Source of the DNA: Cupriavidus pauculus
Lineage (GTDB): Bacteria > Pseudomonadota > Gammaproteobacteria > Burkholderiales > Burkholderiaceae
DNA: 64,000 nt
Direction of reading: 5' to 3'
Assembly: GCF_003854935.1 (NCBI RefSeq)
Contig: NZ_CP033969.1
Location: 1,302,001-1,366,000 of the forward strand
Shown here: in pieces, positions 1 to 10,709 of the stretch
Numbering within the stretch: the stretch's first letter is position 1
Layout: the number at the start of each line of letters is the position of its first letter
Notes under the pieces: generated by a model
Told to the model about the DNA's origin: nothing
The model's input: only the letters and a program-made list of their open reading frames with translations
The model's database searches: none
Made by a program: the position numbers and the translations under genes

Positions 1-1
1 C

Positions 2-886
2 CACGGCTCGATGGCCGAGTACGAGGCGGCCAAGGCGCTGCTGTTCCAGTGGGACGGGCTGCGCGCGGCCGTGATCAACCGCGACGATGCGATGGGCACC
101 CGGCTGCTGGCCGGCAACGCCGCCGCCGTCAGCGCGCCGCAGGTCATCGAATACGGCATCGACGGCAAGGCCGGCGCCACCACGGCCCGTGGCCAGTGGC
201 TGCGGGCGACCGACGTGCGCGCCACGGCGTCGGGCACGGCGTTCCGCGTCGATGGCAGCTTCGGCAGCGCCGACGTGGCCACGCCGATGATCGGCACCTT
301 CAACGTCAGCAACCTGCTGGCCGTGCTGGGTGCCGCGCTGGCCCAGGGCGTGGCCTGGGATGCCGCGATTGCCGCGCTGCGCACGCTGGCGCCGGTCGAC
401 GGCCGCATGGAACTGTTCGGCGGCCACGATGCGCCGCTGGCCGTGGTCGACTACGCCCACACGCCCGACGCGCTGGCGCAGACGCTGGCCGCGCTGCGCC
501 CGGTGGCCGACGCCCGCCAGGGCCGGCTCTGGTGCGTGTTCGGCTGCGGCGGCGACCGCGACGCCACCAAGCGCCCGCTGATGGGCGGCGTGGCCGAGCG
601 GCTGGCCGACGAGGTGGTGCTGACCAGCGACAACCCGCGCAGCGAGGACCCGCTCGACATCCTCGAACAGATTGCCGACGGCATGCAGGACCGCAGCCGC
701 GCGCGGCTGATCGAGGACCGCGCCGCCGCGATCCTGCAGGCGATCCGGCACGCCGCCCCGGCCGACGTGGTGCTCGTGGCCGGCAAGGGCCATGAAGCCA
801 CGCAGGAGATCCAGGGCCGCAAGCGGCCGTTCTCCGACCGCGAACATGTGCGCCTGACCCTGGGCACGCGGGGAGTATCGGCATGA
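2..886 (+). CDS. murE: MurE, UDP-MurNAc-tripeptide synthetase (5'-truncated by the window)
   Basis: This is the C-terminal part of UDP-N-acetylmuramoyl-L-alanyl-D-glutamate--2,6-diaminopimelate ligase, a cytoplasmic ATP-dependent enzyme that adds the third residue of the peptidoglycan stem peptide. The frame is open from base 2, so the start and the P-loop lie outside the window. The central and C-terminal Mur ligase domains are visible, with the DNPRSEDP motif; DNPR is the signature of ligases selecting meso-diaminopimelate over lysine. The stop codon overlaps the murF start (ATGA), showing one transcript and probable translational coupling. The identification is secure; only the missing N-terminus limits it. 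Confidence 0.95.
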   Translation, partial: HGSMAEYEAAKALLFQWDGLRAAVINRDDAMGTRLLAGNAAAVSAPQVIEYGIDGKAGATTARGQWLRATDVRATASGTAFRVDGSFGSADVATPMIGTFNVSNLLAVLGAALAQGVAWDAAIAALRTLAPVDGRMELFGGHDAPLAVVDYAHTPDALAQTLAALRPVADARQGRLWCVFGCGGDRDATKRPLMGGVAERLADEVVLTSDNPRSEDPLDILEQIADGMQDRSRARLIEDRAAAILQAIRHAAPADVVLVAGKGHEATQEIQGRKRPFSDREHVRLTLGTRGVSA

Positions 887-2283
887 ATGGAACCCCGATG
901 ACGACTTTGCAGCAAGCCGCCGGCTGGATGGCCGGCGCGCGTATTTCAGACGATGCCGCGCGTGCGTTCTCGCGCGTGCATACCGACAGCCGCACCGTGC
1001 AGCCCGGCGACCTGTTCGTGGCGCTCAAGGGCGAGCGCTTCGACGCGCACGACTTCCTGGCCGATGTGGTGGCGCGCGGCGCCGCCGCCGTGCTGGTGAG
1101 CCGCGACCCGGGCGTCGACGTGCCCGCGCTGGTGGTGCCCGACACGCGCATCGGCCTGGGCGAGCTGGCCGCCGGCTGGCGCCGCCAATTCACGCCGCCC
1201 ACGGTGGCCGTGACCGGCAGCAACGGCAAGACCACGGTCAAGGAAATGATCGCGGCCATCTTTGCGGCGGCCGTCGGCGAGGCCGACAGGCTGGCAACCG
1301 GCGGCAACCTGAACAACGACATCGGCCTGCCGCTGACCGTGCTGCGCCTGCGCGCGCACCACCGGCTGGCCGTGCTGGAACTGGGCATGAACCACCCGGG
1401 CGAGACGGTCTACCTGGCCGGCATCGCCCAGCCCACCGTGGCCGTGATCACCAACGCCCAGCGCGAGCACCAGGAGTTCATGGTCAGCGTGGAGGCGGTG
1501 GCGCACGAGCACGCCAGCGCCATCGCGGCCCTGCCGGCTGACGGCGTGGCCGTGTTTCCGGTGGATGCCGAGAGCGGCGGCGAGCACGCGGCAATCTGGC
1601 GCCAGGCGGCCGGCAGGCGGCGCGTGCTGGCGTTCGGCACCGACGCGTCGGCCGACGTGCGGGCCAGCGTGTCGGTCCAGGCAGGCGTGCAGGTCATGCA
1701 TGTGGTGGCGGAGGACAAGGCGTTCGACTTGCGCCTGCCGCTGCTGGGCGCCCACAACGTGCGCAACGCGCTGGCCGCCACGGCCTGCGCACTGGCCGCC
1801 GGCGTGGCGGTCGATGCCATCCAGCGCGGCATTGCCGGCTTCGCGGCCGTGAAGGGCCGGCTGCAGGTCAAGCACACGCCGGCCGGGACCGTGGTGATCG
1901 ACGATACGTACAACGCGAATCCGGACTCGATGCGCGCCGCCATCGACGTGCTGGCCGGCTTTGCCGCGCCGCGCGTGCTGGTGATCGGCGACATGGGCGA
2001 GGTGGGCGACCAGGGCCCGGCATTCCATCGGGAAATCGGCGCCTATGCGCGCGAGCGCGGCATCGAGACGCTCTGGGCCACCGGCGAACTGGCCAATCAC
2101 GCGGTGCAGGCGTACGGCGCCGCGGGCCGGCATTTCGCCACGGCGGATGCGCTGGCGCAGGCGCTGCAGGCAGACGGGGAGGGTGTGGTGGCCGGTGCGG
2201 CCGCCGTGCTCGTGAAGGGATCGCGCTTCATGCGCATGGAACGGATGGTCGACGCGCTGGTCGCATCACCTTCCGCTCATTAA
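883..2283 (+). CDS. murF: MurF, UDP-MurNAc-pentapeptide synthetase
   Basis: MurF ligates D-alanyl-D-alanine to UDP-MurNAc-tripeptide, completing the cytoplasmic pentapeptide precursor. The 466-residue protein has the family's usual length. The ATP-binding loop TGSNGKTT lies at residues 111-118, followed by the central ligase motifs (GGNLNNDIGLP, ELGMNHPGE) and a C-terminal ligase domain containing DDTYNANPDSM. The start ATG overlaps the murE stop by four bases. Its D-Ala-D-Ala substrate is made by DdlB, encoded further down the same operon. Confidence 0.97.
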   Translation: MNGTPMTTLQQAAGWMAGARISDDAARAFSRVHTDSRTVQPGDLFVALKGERFDAHDFLADVVARGAAAVLVSRDPGVDVPALVVPDTRIGLGELAAGWRRQFTPPTVAVTGSNGKTTVKEMIAAIFAAAVGEADRLATGGNLNNDIGLPLTVLRLRAHHRLAVLELGMNHPGETVYLAGIAQPTVAVITNAQREHQEFMVSVEAVAHEHASAIAALPADGVAVFPVDAESGGEHAAIWRQAAGRRRVLAFGTDASADVRASVSVQAGVQVMHVVAEDKAFDLRLPLLGAHNVRNALAATACALAAGVAVDAIQRGIAGFAAVKGRLQVKHTPAGTVVIDDTYNANPDSMRAAIDVLAGFAAPRVLVIGDMGEVGDQGPAFHREIGAYARERGIETLWATGELANHAVQAYGAAGRHFATADALAQALQADGEGVVAGAAAVLVKGSRFMRMERMVDALVASPSAH

Positions 2284-2295
2284 GAAAGAAAGACG

Positions 2296-3465
2296 ATGTT
2301 ATTGGCTCTGGCCCAGTGGCTGCAAAACGATTACAGCTTCCTGCGGGTCGTCAACTACCTGACCTTCCGCGCGGTGATGGCCAACCTCACCGCGCTGGTA
2401 ATCGGCCTGGGCTTCGGGCCGTGGGTCATCCGCCGGCTGACCGAGCTGAAGATCGGCCAGGCCGTGCGCACCATCGGCCCGCAGACGCACCTGGTGAAGT
2501 CCGGCACGCCGACGATGGGCGGCGTGCTGGTGCTGATCTCGATCTGCGTGTCGACGCTGCTCTGGAGCGACTGGGGCAACCGCTTCATCTGGGTGGTGCT
2601 GCTGGTGACGATCGGCTACGGCGCCGTGGGCTGGGTGGATGACTACCGCAAGGTCGTTTATCGCGACCCGCGCGGCATGTCGAGCCGCGAGAAGTTCTTC
2701 TGGCAGACGCTGATCGGGCTGGTGGCCGCGGTCTACCTGGCGTTTTCGGTGTCCGAGGCCAGCAACGTGCGCGTCTGGAGCCTGTTCCTGGGCTGGATCG
2801 AAGGCGGCATGTTTGCCGACGTGCCGTACAAGATGAACCTGATCGTCCCGTTCTTCAAGGAGATCAGCTACCCGCTGGGCGTGACCGGCTTCATCGTGCT
2901 GACGTACCTGGTGATCGTCGGCTCCAGCAACGCGGTGAACCTGACCGACGGGCTGGACGGCCTGGTGATCATGCCCGTGGTGCTGGTGGGCGGCGCGCTG
3001 GGCGTGTTCGCGTACGTGATGGGCAATGCGGTCTACAGCAAGTACCTGCTGTTCCCGCACATCCCGGGCGCGGGCGAGCTGCTGATCTTCTGCTCGGCGA
3101 TGGCCGGGGCGGGGCTGGCGTTCCTGTGGTTCAACGCGCACCCGGCGCGGGTGTTCATGGGCGACGTGGGCGCGCTGGCGCTGGGCGGCGCGCTGGGCAC
3201 CATCGCCGTGATCGTGCGCCAGGAAATCGTGCTGTTCGTGATGGGCGGCATCTTCGTGGTGGAAACGCTGTCGGTGATGCTGCAGGTGACGTGGTTCAAG
3301 TTCACCAAGAAGCGGTTTGGCGAGGGCCGGCGGCTGTTCCGCATGGCGCCGCTGCACCACCATTTCGAGCTGGGCGGCTGGAAGGAAACCCAGGTCACCG
3401 TGCGGTTCTGGATCATCACCATGTTGCTGGTGCTGATCGGCTTGTCGACGCTGAAGCTGCGCTGA
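2296..3465 (+). CDS. mraY: MraY, phospho-MurNAc-pentapeptide translocase
   Basis: MraY is an integral membrane enzyme that moves phospho-MurNAc-pentapeptide from UDP onto undecaprenyl phosphate, forming lipid I. The 389-residue product is strongly hydrophobic, with about ten membrane segments. It carries the family's catalytic signatures: VDDYRKV on a cytoplasmic loop, NLTDGLDGL, and the C-terminal HHHFE stretch. It begins 12 bases after murF, preceded by an AAGAAAGA purine run. Length and motifs match the bacterial family throughout. Confidence 0.97.
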   Translation: MLLALAQWLQNDYSFLRVVNYLTFRAVMANLTALVIGLGFGPWVIRRLTELKIGQAVRTIGPQTHLVKSGTPTMGGVLVLISICVSTLLWSDWGNRFIWVVLLVTIGYGAVGWVDDYRKVVYRDPRGMSSREKFFWQTLIGLVAAVYLAFSVSEASNVRVWSLFLGWIEGGMFADVPYKMNLIVPFFKEISYPLGVTGFIVLTYLVIVGSSNAVNLTDGLDGLVIMPVVLVGGALGVFAYVMGNAVYSKYLLFPHIPGAGELLIFCSAMAGAGLAFLWFNAHPARVFMGDVGALALGGALGTIAVIVRQEIVLFVMGGIFVVETLSVMLQVTWFKFTKKRFGEGRRLFRMAPLHHHFELGGWKETQVTVRFWIITMLLVLIGLSTLKLR

Positions 3466-3522
3466 CGCGGCGCTGATGCGGCGGAAATCTCTCTCTACGG
3501 ACTGAAAAGGCAGGAAATCGAA

Positions 3523-5034
3523 GTGTTCGGCGTGTTGCAGAAACCTCATGTGCTGGTACTTGGCCTCGGCGAATCGGGGCTGGCCATGGCACGCTGGTGC
3601 GGCCTGAACGGCTGCCGCGTGCGCGTGGCCGACACCCGCGAGGCGCCCGCCAACCTGGCCTTCCTGCAGGCCGAACTCCCGTCGGCCCAGTTCGTCGGCG
3701 GCCCGTTCGCGGATGCCCTGCTCGACGGCATCGGCCTGGTGGCGATCAGCCCGGGACTGTCGCCGCTGGATCCCGCCACGCAGGCGCTGCTGGACGCCGC
3801 CCAGGCGCGCGGCATTCCGGTCTGGGGAGAGATCGAACTGTTCGCGCAGGCACTGGGCTACCTGGAAGCCACGTCCGGCTACGCGCCGAAGGTGCTGGCG
3901 ATCACCGGCACCAACGGCAAGACCACCACCACCGCGCTGACCGGCCGCCTGATCGAGCGGGCGGGCAAGACCGTGGGCGTGGCCGGCAACATCAGCCCGT
4001 CGGCGCTGGACAAGCTCTCGGCATGCATTGCCAGCGCCACGCTGCCCGATGTCTGGGTGCTCGAACTGTCGAGCTTCCAGCTGGCCTACACATTCTCGTT
4101 GGCGCCGCACGCGGCGACTGTGCTGAACCTCACACAGGATCACCTGGACTGGCACGGCTCGATGGAGGCCTACGCGGCCGCCAAGGCGCGCATCTTCGGC
4201 CCGGCCGGCAAGGGCTGCGTGCAGGTGCTGAACCGCCAGGACCGCCTGACGATGGACATGGCCCGCCCGGGCACCGCGCTGGTCACCTTCGGCACAGACC
4301 TGCCCGAGACGGTGGGCAGCTACGGCGTGCTTCGCGACGGCGGCATGCCGTGGCTGATCCTGGCCGAGCCCGACCACGAGGCCGAAGCCGACCAGAAGCC
4401 GCGCCGCCGCAAGAAGGACGACACGCCCGAGGCCGCCCTGCCGGTGCGCCACAAGCGGCTGATGCCGGCCGATGCGCTGCACATCCGCGGCATGCACAAC
4501 GCCACCAACGCCATGGCGGCGCTGGCGCTGTGCCGGGCGATCGACCTGCCGCTGAACGCGCTGCTGCACGGCCTGCGCGAGTATCGCGGCGAGCCGCACC
4601 GCGTGGAATGGGTGGCGACGATCGACGACGTCGAGTACTTCGACGACAGCAAGGGCACCAACGTCGGCGCCACGGTGGCGGCGCTGAACGGGCTGGACAA
4701 GCGCGTGGTGCTGATCGCCGGGGGCGAGGGCAAGGGCCAGGACTTCTCGCCGCTGGCCGCGCCCGTGGCCCAGTACGCGCGCGCCGTGGTGCTGATCGGC
4801 AAGGACGCCGGCGAGATCCGCGCGGCGCTGGCCGACACCGGCACGCAGATCGTTGACGCCGACTCGCTGGAAGCCGCCGTCGAGGCCGCCGCGCGGCTGG
4901 CCGAGGGCGGCGACGTGGTCCTGCTGTCGCCGGCGTGCGCCAGCCTGGACATGTTCCGCAACTACGTCCACCGCGCGCAGGTGTTCCGCGGCGCGGTGGA
5001 AGAACTGGCGCTGTCCCGGGGGATCATGCCATGA
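3523..5034 (+). CDS. murD: MurD, UDP-MurNAc-L-alanine--D-glutamate ligase
   Basis: MurD adds D-glutamate to UDP-MurNAc-L-alanine in the cytoplasm. The start is GTG at 3523, behind an AAAGGCAGGA ribosome site; no ATG fits better. The P-loop TGTNGKTT is at residues 128-135, with ELSSFQL and DHLDWHG following. At 503 residues it is longer than typical MurD (about 440-460). The extra length includes a charged, Lys/Arg/Asp-rich insertion near residues 284-308, which looks like a surface loop. Its stop overlaps the ftsW start (ATGA). Confidence 0.96.
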   Translation: MFGVLQKPHVLVLGLGESGLAMARWCGLNGCRVRVADTREAPANLAFLQAELPSAQFVGGPFADALLDGIGLVAISPGLSPLDPATQALLDAAQARGIPVWGEIELFAQALGYLEATSGYAPKVLAITGTNGKTTTTALTGRLIERAGKTVGVAGNISPSALDKLSACIASATLPDVWVLELSSFQLAYTFSLAPHAATVLNLTQDHLDWHGSMEAYAAAKARIFGPAGKGCVQVLNRQDRLTMDMARPGTALVTFGTDLPETVGSYGVLRDGGMPWLILAEPDHEAEADQKPRRRKKDDTPEAALPVRHKRLMPADALHIRGMHNATNAMAALALCRAIDLPLNALLHGLREYRGEPHRVEWVATIDDVEYFDDSKGTNVGATVAALNGLDKRVVLIAGGEGKGQDFSPLAAPVAQYARAVVLIGKDAGEIRAALADTGTQIVDADSLEAAVEAAARLAEGGDVVLLSPACASLDMFRNYVHRAQVFRGAVEELALSRGIMP

Positions 5035-6272
5035 GCGACACGCAGGTCAAGCGCAGCGGATTCATCGGCGCCACCATCGGCAGCGCCTGGGGCGGCCTGC
5101 GCGACGCGGTGTCGGGCGTCAAGCCCACGCGCTCGCGGATGATGGAGTACGACCAGCCGCTGCTGTGGGTGGCGATCGTGCTGCTGACGTTCGGCCTGGT
5201 GATGGTCTACTCGGCGTCGATCGCGCTGCCGGACTCTCCGCGCTACGCCAACTACCGCGAGGCCCACTTCCTGGTGCGGCACGCGTTCGCGCTGTTCATC
5301 GGGCTGTCGATGGGGCTGGTGGCGTTCCAGATCCCGGTGAAGGTCTGGGACAAGTACGCACCCAAGCTGTTCATCGTCGCGCTGGTGCTGCTGGTGCTGG
5401 TGCTGGTGCCGTTCGTGGGCAAGGGCGTGAACGGCGCGCGGCGCTGGATTCCGCTGGGCATCATGAACTTCCAGCCGTCGGAGCTGATGAAGCTGGCCGT
5501 GGTGCTGTACGCGGCCAACTACACGGTGCGCAAGCAGGAATGGATGCAGACCGTCTCCAAGGGCTTCCTGCCGATGGGCGTGGCCGTGGTGGTGGTGGGC
5601 ATGCTGCTGCTGCTGGAGCCGGACATGGGCGCGTTCCTGGTGATCGCGGCAGTGGCGATGGGCATCCTGTTCCTGGGCGGCATCAACGGCAAGCTGTTCG
5701 CGGGGCTGGTGGGCGTGGCGGTGGGGGCGTTCGGGCTGCTGATCACGGCGTCGCCGTGGCGCCGCGAGCGGATCTTCGCCTACCTGAACCCGTGGGAAGA
5801 AAGCAACGCGCTGGGCAAGGCGTACCAGCTCACGCACTCGCTGATCGCGTTCGGGCGCGGCGAATGGACCGGCGTGGGCCTGGGCGGCAGCATCGAGAAG
5901 CTGCACTACCTGCCCGAGGCGCATACCGACTTCATCCTGGCCGTGATCGGCGAGGAATTCGGCTTCGTCGGCGTGCTGGTCATGATCGTGCTGTTCTACT
6001 GGCTGGTGCGCCGCTGCTTCAACATCGGCCGCACGGCGCTGCAGCTCGACCGCACGTTCGCCGGGCTGGTGGCCAAGGGCATGGGCGTCTGGATCGGCTG
6101 GCAGACCTTCATCAACATGGGCGTGAACCTGGGCCTGCTGCCGACCAAGGGGCTGACGCTGCCGCTGGTGAGCTACGGCGGCTCGGGCATCCTGATGAAC
6201 TGCGTGGCGCTGGCCATCGTGCTGCGGATCGACTACGAGAACCGGGTGCTGATGCGCGGGGGCAAGGTATGA
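5031..6272 (+). CDS. ftsW: FtsW, septal peptidoglycan glycosyltransferase (SEDS family)
   Basis: FtsW is a multi-spanning membrane protein of the SEDS family that polymerises lipid II at the division septum with its partner FtsI. I chose ATG 5031, which overlaps the murD stop, over an upstream in-frame codon inside murD. The 413-residue product has a 40-residue cytoplasmic N-terminus and then about ten membrane segments. Family motifs include GARRWIPLG, the periplasmic AHTDFI segment and [10 protein letters not shown] near the C-terminus. Its stop overlaps murG by four bases. Confidence 0.96.
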   Translation: MSDTQVKRSGFIGATIGSAWGGLRDAVSGVKPTRSRMMEYDQPLLWVAIVLLTFGLVMVYSASIALPDSPRYANYREAHFLVRHAFALFIGLSMGLVAFQIPVKVWDKYAPKLFIVALVLLVLVLVPFVGKGVNGARRWIPLGIMNFQPSELMKLAVVLYAANYTVRKQEWMQTVSKGFLPMGVAVVVVGMLLLLEPDMGAFLVIAAVAMGILFLGGINGKLFAGLVGVAVGAFGLLITASPWRRERIFAYLNPWEESNALGKAYQLTHSLIAFGRGEWTGVGLGGSIEKLHYLPEAHTDFILAVIGEEFGFVGVLVMIVLFYWLVRRCFNIGRTALQLDRTFAGLVAKGMGVWIGWQTFINMGVNLGLLPTKGLTLPLVSYGGSGILMNCVALAIVLRIDYENRVLMRGGKV

Positions 6273-7336
6273 CCGACGGCCGCACCCTCCTCGTCATGGC
6301 GGGCGGCACCGGGGGCCACGTGTTCCCGGGGCTGGCCGTCGCGCACGCGCTGCGCGACGAGGGCTGGCGCGTGGTCTGGCTTGGCAACCGCACGGGCATG
6401 GAAGCCACGCTGGTGCCCAAGCACGACATCCCGATGGAATTCGTCCAGTTCGGCGGGCTGCGCGGCAAGGGCCTGCTGACCAAGTTCCTGCTGCCGCTGA
6501 ACCTGCTGCGCGCGTTCTGGCAGAGCCTGGGCGCGCTGCGCCGGGTCAAGCCGGACGTGGTGCTGGGCATGGGCGGCTACATCACGTTTCCGGCCGGGAT
6601 GATGGCGTCGCTGCTGGGCCGGCCGCTGGTGCTGCACGAGCAGAACTCCATCGCCGGCCTGACCAACAAGGTGCTGGCCAGGGTGGCGGACCGCGTGCTG
6701 TGCGCGTTCCCCGATGCGCTGCCGGACAGCGAGTGGACCGGCAACCCGGTGCGGGCCGAGCTGGCGTCGATTGCCGATCCGGCGTCGCGCTACGACGGCC
6801 GGACCGGCCCGCTGCGGATTCTCGTGGTGGGCGGCAGCCTGGGCGCCGCCGCGCTGAACGACGTCGTGCCGAAGGCGTTGGCGCTGCTGCCCGAGGCCAG
6901 CCGGCCGGTGGTGACGCACCAGGCCGGGGCAAAGCAGATCGACCAGCTTCGCGCGAACTACGCGGCAGCGGGCGTGGCCGGCGAGACCGTGCCATTCATC
7001 GACGACATGGCGGCGGCCTATGCCGACGCCGACCTGGTCATCTGCCGCGCGGGCGCGATGACGGTATCCGAGGTGGCGGCCGCCGGGGTGGCCGCGCTGT
7101 TCGTGCCGTTCCCGCACGCGGTGGACGACCACCAGACCACCAACGCCCAGTTCCTGTCGAAGCAGGGCGCGGCGTTGCTGGTGCAACAACATGCGTTGAA
7201 CGCGGAGGGCCTGGCGCAGACGCTGGCCAGCCTGGACCGCGGGCAACTGAAGGACATGGCGCGCGCTGCGCGCCACCTGGCGAAGCCGGACGCCACGCGG
7301 CGCGTGGCCGAAATCTGCCGCCAGATGGCAAGGTAA
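6269..7336 (+). CDS. murG: MurG, lipid II-forming GlcNAc transferase
   Basis: MurG is a membrane-associated GT-B glycosyltransferase that transfers GlcNAc from UDP-GlcNAc to lipid I, giving lipid II. The 355-residue product starts at ATG 6269, overlapping the ftsW stop (ATGA). The glycine-rich loop GGTGGH lies at residues 12-17, with [22 protein letters not shown] and the donor-binding [11 protein letters not shown] region following in the expected order. MraY, FtsW and MurG encoded together cover synthesis and polymerisation of the lipid-linked precursor. Confidence 0.97.
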   Translation: MTDGRTLLVMAGGTGGHVFPGLAVAHALRDEGWRVVWLGNRTGMEATLVPKHDIPMEFVQFGGLRGKGLLTKFLLPLNLLRAFWQSLGALRRVKPDVVLGMGGYITFPAGMMASLLGRPLVLHEQNSIAGLTNKVLARVADRVLCAFPDALPDSEWTGNPVRAELASIADPASRYDGRTGPLRILVVGGSLGAAALNDVVPKALALLPEASRPVVTHQAGAKQIDQLRANYAAAGVAGETVPFIDDMAAAYADADLVICRAGAMTVSEVAAAGVAALFVPFPHAVDDHQTTNAQFLSKQGAALLVQQHALNAEGLAQTLASLDRGQLKDMARAARHLAKPDATRRVAEICRQMAR

Positions 7337-7346
7337 ATCGAATTCA

Positions 7347-8762
7347 ATGAAGCATATCGTCAAGAACATCCACTTCGTAGGCATCGGCGGGGCCGGCATG
7401 AGCGGCATCGCCGAGGTCCTGCTGAACCTGGGCTACAAGGTCTCGGGCTCCGACATGGGCAGCAACGCCGCCACGCGGCGGCTGGCCTCGCTGGGCGCCC
7501 GCGTCTGCCACGGCCATGACGCGGCCAACGTGGACGGTGCCAATGCCGTGGTGGTGTCCACCGCGGTGACCAACGACAACCCCGAGGTGCTGGCCGCCCG
7601 CGCGCGCCGCATCCCCGTGGTGCCGCGCGCCGTGATGCTGGCCGAGCTGATGCGGCTCAAGCAGGGCGTCGCCATTGCCGGCACGCACGGCAAGACCACC
7701 ACGACCAGCCTGGTGGCGTCGGTGCTGGCCGAGGGCGGGCTGGACCCGACCTTCGTGATCGGCGGCCGGCTGAATTCGGCTGGCGCCAACGCCCGGCTGG
7801 GCACCGGCGACTTCATCGTGGCCGAGGCCGACGAGTCGGACGCGTCGTTCCTGAACCTGTTTCCGGTGATGGAGGTCATCACCAACATCGACGCCGACCA
7901 CATGGACACCTACGGGCACGACTTCGCCCGGCTCAAGCAGGCGTTCGTGGAGTTCACCCAGCGGCTGCCGTTCTACGGCATTGCCGTGCTGTGCGTCGAT
8001 GATCCGAACGTGCGCGAGATCATGCCGTTCGTCTCCAAGCCCGTGGTGCGCTACGGCTTTGCCGAGGACGCCCAGATCCGCGCGATCAATGCGCGCGCCG
8101 TGGACGGCCAGATGCATTTCACGGTGCTGCGCCAGTTGAACGGCCACGCCGAGCCGCCGCTGGACGTGGTGCTGAACCTGCCCGGCCTGCACAACGTGCA
8201 GAACGCGCTGGCCGCCATTGCCATCGCGACCGAGCTGGAAGTGCCGGACGCCGCCATCGTCAAGGCGCTGCGCGAATTCCACGGCGTGGGCCGCCGCTTC
8301 CAGCGCTACGGCGAGGTGGCCACGCCCGACGGCGCCGGCACCTTCACGCTGGTGGACGACTACGGCCACCACCCGGTGGAGATGGCCGCGACGCTGGCCG
8401 CCGCGCGCGGCGCGTTTCCGGACCGCCGGCTGGTGCTGGCGTTCCAGCCGCACCGCTTCACGCGGACGCGCGACTGTTTCGAGGATTTCGTGAAGGTGCT
8501 GGGCACCGTGGACGCGCTGCTGCTGGCCGAGGTCTACGCGGCCGGCGAGGCGCCGATCGTGGCCGCCGACGGCCGCGCGCTGACCCGCGCGCTGCGCGTG
8601 GCCAACAAGGTGGAACCCGTTTTCGTGGAGCAGATCGAGGACATGCCCCAGTCGATCCTGAATGCCGTGCGGCCTGGCGATGTGGTCGTGACGATGGGCG
8701 CCGGCACGATTGGCGCCGTCCCGGGACAACTGGTGTCGCACCAGGCAGGAGGCCAGCAATGA
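7347..8762 (+). CDS. murC: MurC, UDP-MurNAc--L-alanine ligase
   Basis: MurC adds the first amino acid, L-alanine, to UDP-MurNAc in the cytoplasm. The 471-residue protein has an N-terminal Rossmann domain with [14 protein letters not shown] and SGSD, the P-loop GTHGKTTT beginning at residue 112, [10 protein letters not shown], and a C-terminal domain with DDYGHHPVE. It begins 10 bases after murG and its last codons overlap the start of ddlB. The spacing supports one operon. Confidence 0.97.
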   Translation: MKHIVKNIHFVGIGGAGMSGIAEVLLNLGYKVSGSDMGSNAATRRLASLGARVCHGHDAANVDGANAVVVSTAVTNDNPEVLAARARRIPVVPRAVMLAELMRLKQGVAIAGTHGKTTTTSLVASVLAEGGLDPTFVIGGRLNSAGANARLGTGDFIVAEADESDASFLNLFPVMEVITNIDADHMDTYGHDFARLKQAFVEFTQRLPFYGIAVLCVDDPNVREIMPFVSKPVVRYGFAEDAQIRAINARAVDGQMHFTVLRQLNGHAEPPLDVVLNLPGLHNVQNALAAIAIATELEVPDAAIVKALREFHGVGRRFQRYGEVATPDGAGTFTLVDDYGHHPVEMAATLAAARGAFPDRRLVLAFQPHRFTRTRDCFEDFVKVLGTVDALLLAEVYAAGEAPIVAADGRALTRALRVANKVEPVFVEQIEDMPQSILNAVRPGDVVVTMGAGTIGAVPGQLVSHQAGGQQ

Positions 8763-9742
8763 GCTTCGTCGCCCATCCCAATATCGATCCGAAGTCGTTG
8801 GGCAAGGTTGGCGTGCTGCTGGGCGGCAAGTCGGCCGAGCGCGAGATCTCGCTGATGTCCGGCAACGGCGTGCTGGCGGCGCTGAAGGCGCGCGGCGTGG
8901 ACGCGCACGGCTTCGACCCGGCGCTGCAGTCCGTGGCCGATCTGGCCGCGGCAAGGTTCGACCGCGTGTTCATCGCGCTGCACGGCCGCTACGGCGAGGA
9001 CGGCACGATGCAGGGCCTGCTGGAGCAGCTTGGCCTGCCCTACACGGGCAGCGGCGTGCTGGCATCGGCCATGGCCATGGACAAGCAGGCCACCAAGCGG
9101 CTCTGGATGACGCACGGGCTGGCCACGCCGCGCTTTGCCATGCTGCATGCGGATACCGATTTCGACGCCGTGGTGCGTGACCTGGGCCTGCCGCTGATCG
9201 TCAAGCCGGCGCGCGAGGGGTCGTCGATCGGCCTGACCAAGGTGACCGAGGCCGGCCAGATGCGCGACGCGTTCGCGCGCGCCGCCGGGCTGGACGCCGA
9301 CGTGATTGCCGAGGAATTCATCGACGGCGACGAGCTGACCTGCCCCGTGGTGGGCGAGGGCGCCACGGCCGAGGCGCTGCCGGTCATCAAGATTGTGGCG
9401 CCCGAGTCGAACTACGACTATCAAAATAAGTACTTTACTGACGATACCCAATACCTGTGCCCCTCGACGCTGCCTGACGCGCTGGAGCGTGAAGTCCGCG
9501 CGCTGGCCGTGGAGGCGTTCCGCGTACTGGGTTGCCGAGGCTGGGCCCGCGCCGACGTGATGCTGACGCGCGCCGGCAAGCCGTACCTGCTCGAAATGAA
9601 CACCTCGCCCGGCATGACCGGCCATTCGCTCGTGCCGATGGCGGCGCGCGCGCAGGGCATCAGCTACGAGGATTTCGTGATGCAGGTGCTGGCCGCCGCG
9701 ACGCTGGACCTGCATCCGAACGAGCACTGGAAACCCGAGTAA
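8759..9742 (+). CDS. ddlB: DdlB, D-alanine--D-alanine ligase
   Basis: This ATP-grasp enzyme joins two D-alanines to make the dipeptide used by MurF. The 327-residue product shows [16 protein letters not shown], the [10 protein letters not shown] substrate motif, the ATP-grasp loop [11 protein letters not shown] and the C-terminal [14 protein letters not shown] metal- and substrate-binding region. It starts at ATG 8759 overlapping murC. Its position between murC and ftsQ is the standard place for the ddlB paralogue. Confidence 0.96.
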   Translation: MSFVAHPNIDPKSLGKVGVLLGGKSAEREISLMSGNGVLAALKARGVDAHGFDPALQSVADLAAARFDRVFIALHGRYGEDGTMQGLLEQLGLPYTGSGVLASAMAMDKQATKRLWMTHGLATPRFAMLHADTDFDAVVRDLGLPLIVKPAREGSSIGLTKVTEAGQMRDAFARAAGLDADVIAEEFIDGDELTCPVVGEGATAEALPVIKIVAPESNYDYQNKYFTDDTQYLCPSTLPDALEREVRALAVEAFRVLGCRGWARADVMLTRAGKPYLLEMNTSPGMTGHSLVPMAARAQGISYEDFVMQVLAAATLDLHPNEHWKPE

Positions 9743-9797
9743 TCCGACCAACCCGCCTCACCGCGACCCGAACCGGCTGACCGCCCGACCTACGACC

Positions 9798-10709
9798 ATG
9801 TGGCACAACGCGCGCCTGCTCAACCTGATCGCCTCAGCGCTCTATGCGCTGGTGGCGCTCATGGCGCTTGGCGCCGGCCTGCTGTGGCTGGCGCAGCGGC
9901 CCGTTTTCGCCATCACGCACGTGGAGCTGACTTCCACGGACGGCAGCCAGCTGCGCCACGTGAACGCGCCGAGCGTGCGGGCCAACGCGCTGAACAAGCT
10001 GTCGGGCAATTTCTTCACGCTCGACCTGAACGCCGCGCGCCAGGCGTTCGAATCGGTGCCATGGGTGCGCCATGCCAGCGTGCGGCGCGAATGGCCGAAC
10101 GGGCTGGCCGTGCAGGTGGAAGAGCACGAGGCGCTGGGCACCTGGGGCGGCACGGACAGCGGGCGGCTGATCAACACCTATGGCGAGGTGTTCGTCGCCA
10201 ACACGGCCGAGGCCGAGGAAGACGCCCAGTTGCTGGCGCTGGACGGCCCGCCGGACAGCGAGGAAGACGTGGTCGCCAAGCTGGAAACGATGCGCGAGTG
10301 GTTCAGGCCGATCCAGGCCGAGCCGCTGGCGGTGGCGCTGTCCGGCCGCTATGCGTGGCGGGCGCGGCTGTCGAACGGGATGGTGATCGAGTTCGGCCGC
10401 GAGCAGAACGACGAGGACCGCGGTGCCATGGAGGCGCGGGTCAAGCGCTTCGTGGCGTCGTGGCCGCAGCTGACGCAGCAGTGGGGCAAGCAGATCGAAT
10501 ACGCCGACCTGCGCTACCCCAACGGTTTTGCGATCCGCACGGCGAACGTGCGCTTCCTGACCGAGGATCAGGCGAAGGCCGCGGCCAAGGCGGCGGCCAA
10601 GGAAGCAACGAAGGCGGCGGCAACGGGTGCCGCCCAGGCGGCTTCGGCCGGCCACTCCAACAACAATCCGACGCGACTCAAGAGTAAGAACGCGGAGAAA
10701 ACTCGATGA
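9798..10709 (+). CDS. ftsQ: FtsQ, divisome bitopic membrane protein
   Basis: FtsQ bridges cytoplasmic and periplasmic division proteins with FtsB and FtsL. The 303-residue protein has a short cytoplasmic head, one membrane segment (about residues 10-32), a POTRA-type domain and a FtsQ domain containing NFFTLDLNAARQAFESVPW and VRREWPN. The last 45 residues are an Ala/Lys-rich, probably disordered tail. There is no obvious Shine-Dalgarno before ATG 9798, which lies 55 bases after ddlB. Its stop overlaps ftsA. Confidence 0.93.
   Translation: MWHNARLLNLIASALYALVALMALGAGLLWLAQRPVFAITHVELTSTDGSQLRHVNAPSVRANALNKLSGNFFTLDLNAARQAFESVPWVRHASVRREWPNGLAVQVEEHEALGTWGGTDSGRLINTYGEVFVANTAEAEEDAQLLALDGPPDSEEDVVAKLETMREWFRPIQAEPLAVALSGRYAWRARLSNGMVIEFGREQNDEDRGAMEARVKRFVASWPQLTQQWGKQIEYADLRYPNGFAIRTANVRFLTEDQAKAAAKAAAKEATKAAATGAAQAASAGHSNNNPTRLKSKNAEKTR

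Noticed and set aside
2299-4971. A very long minus-strand open frame (about 890 codons) opposite mraY and murD
   Set aside because: It is low in hydrophobic core patterns, rich in His/Arg/Gln/Ala, has no family motifs, and lies wholly antisense to two certain genes. High GC makes such frames common here.
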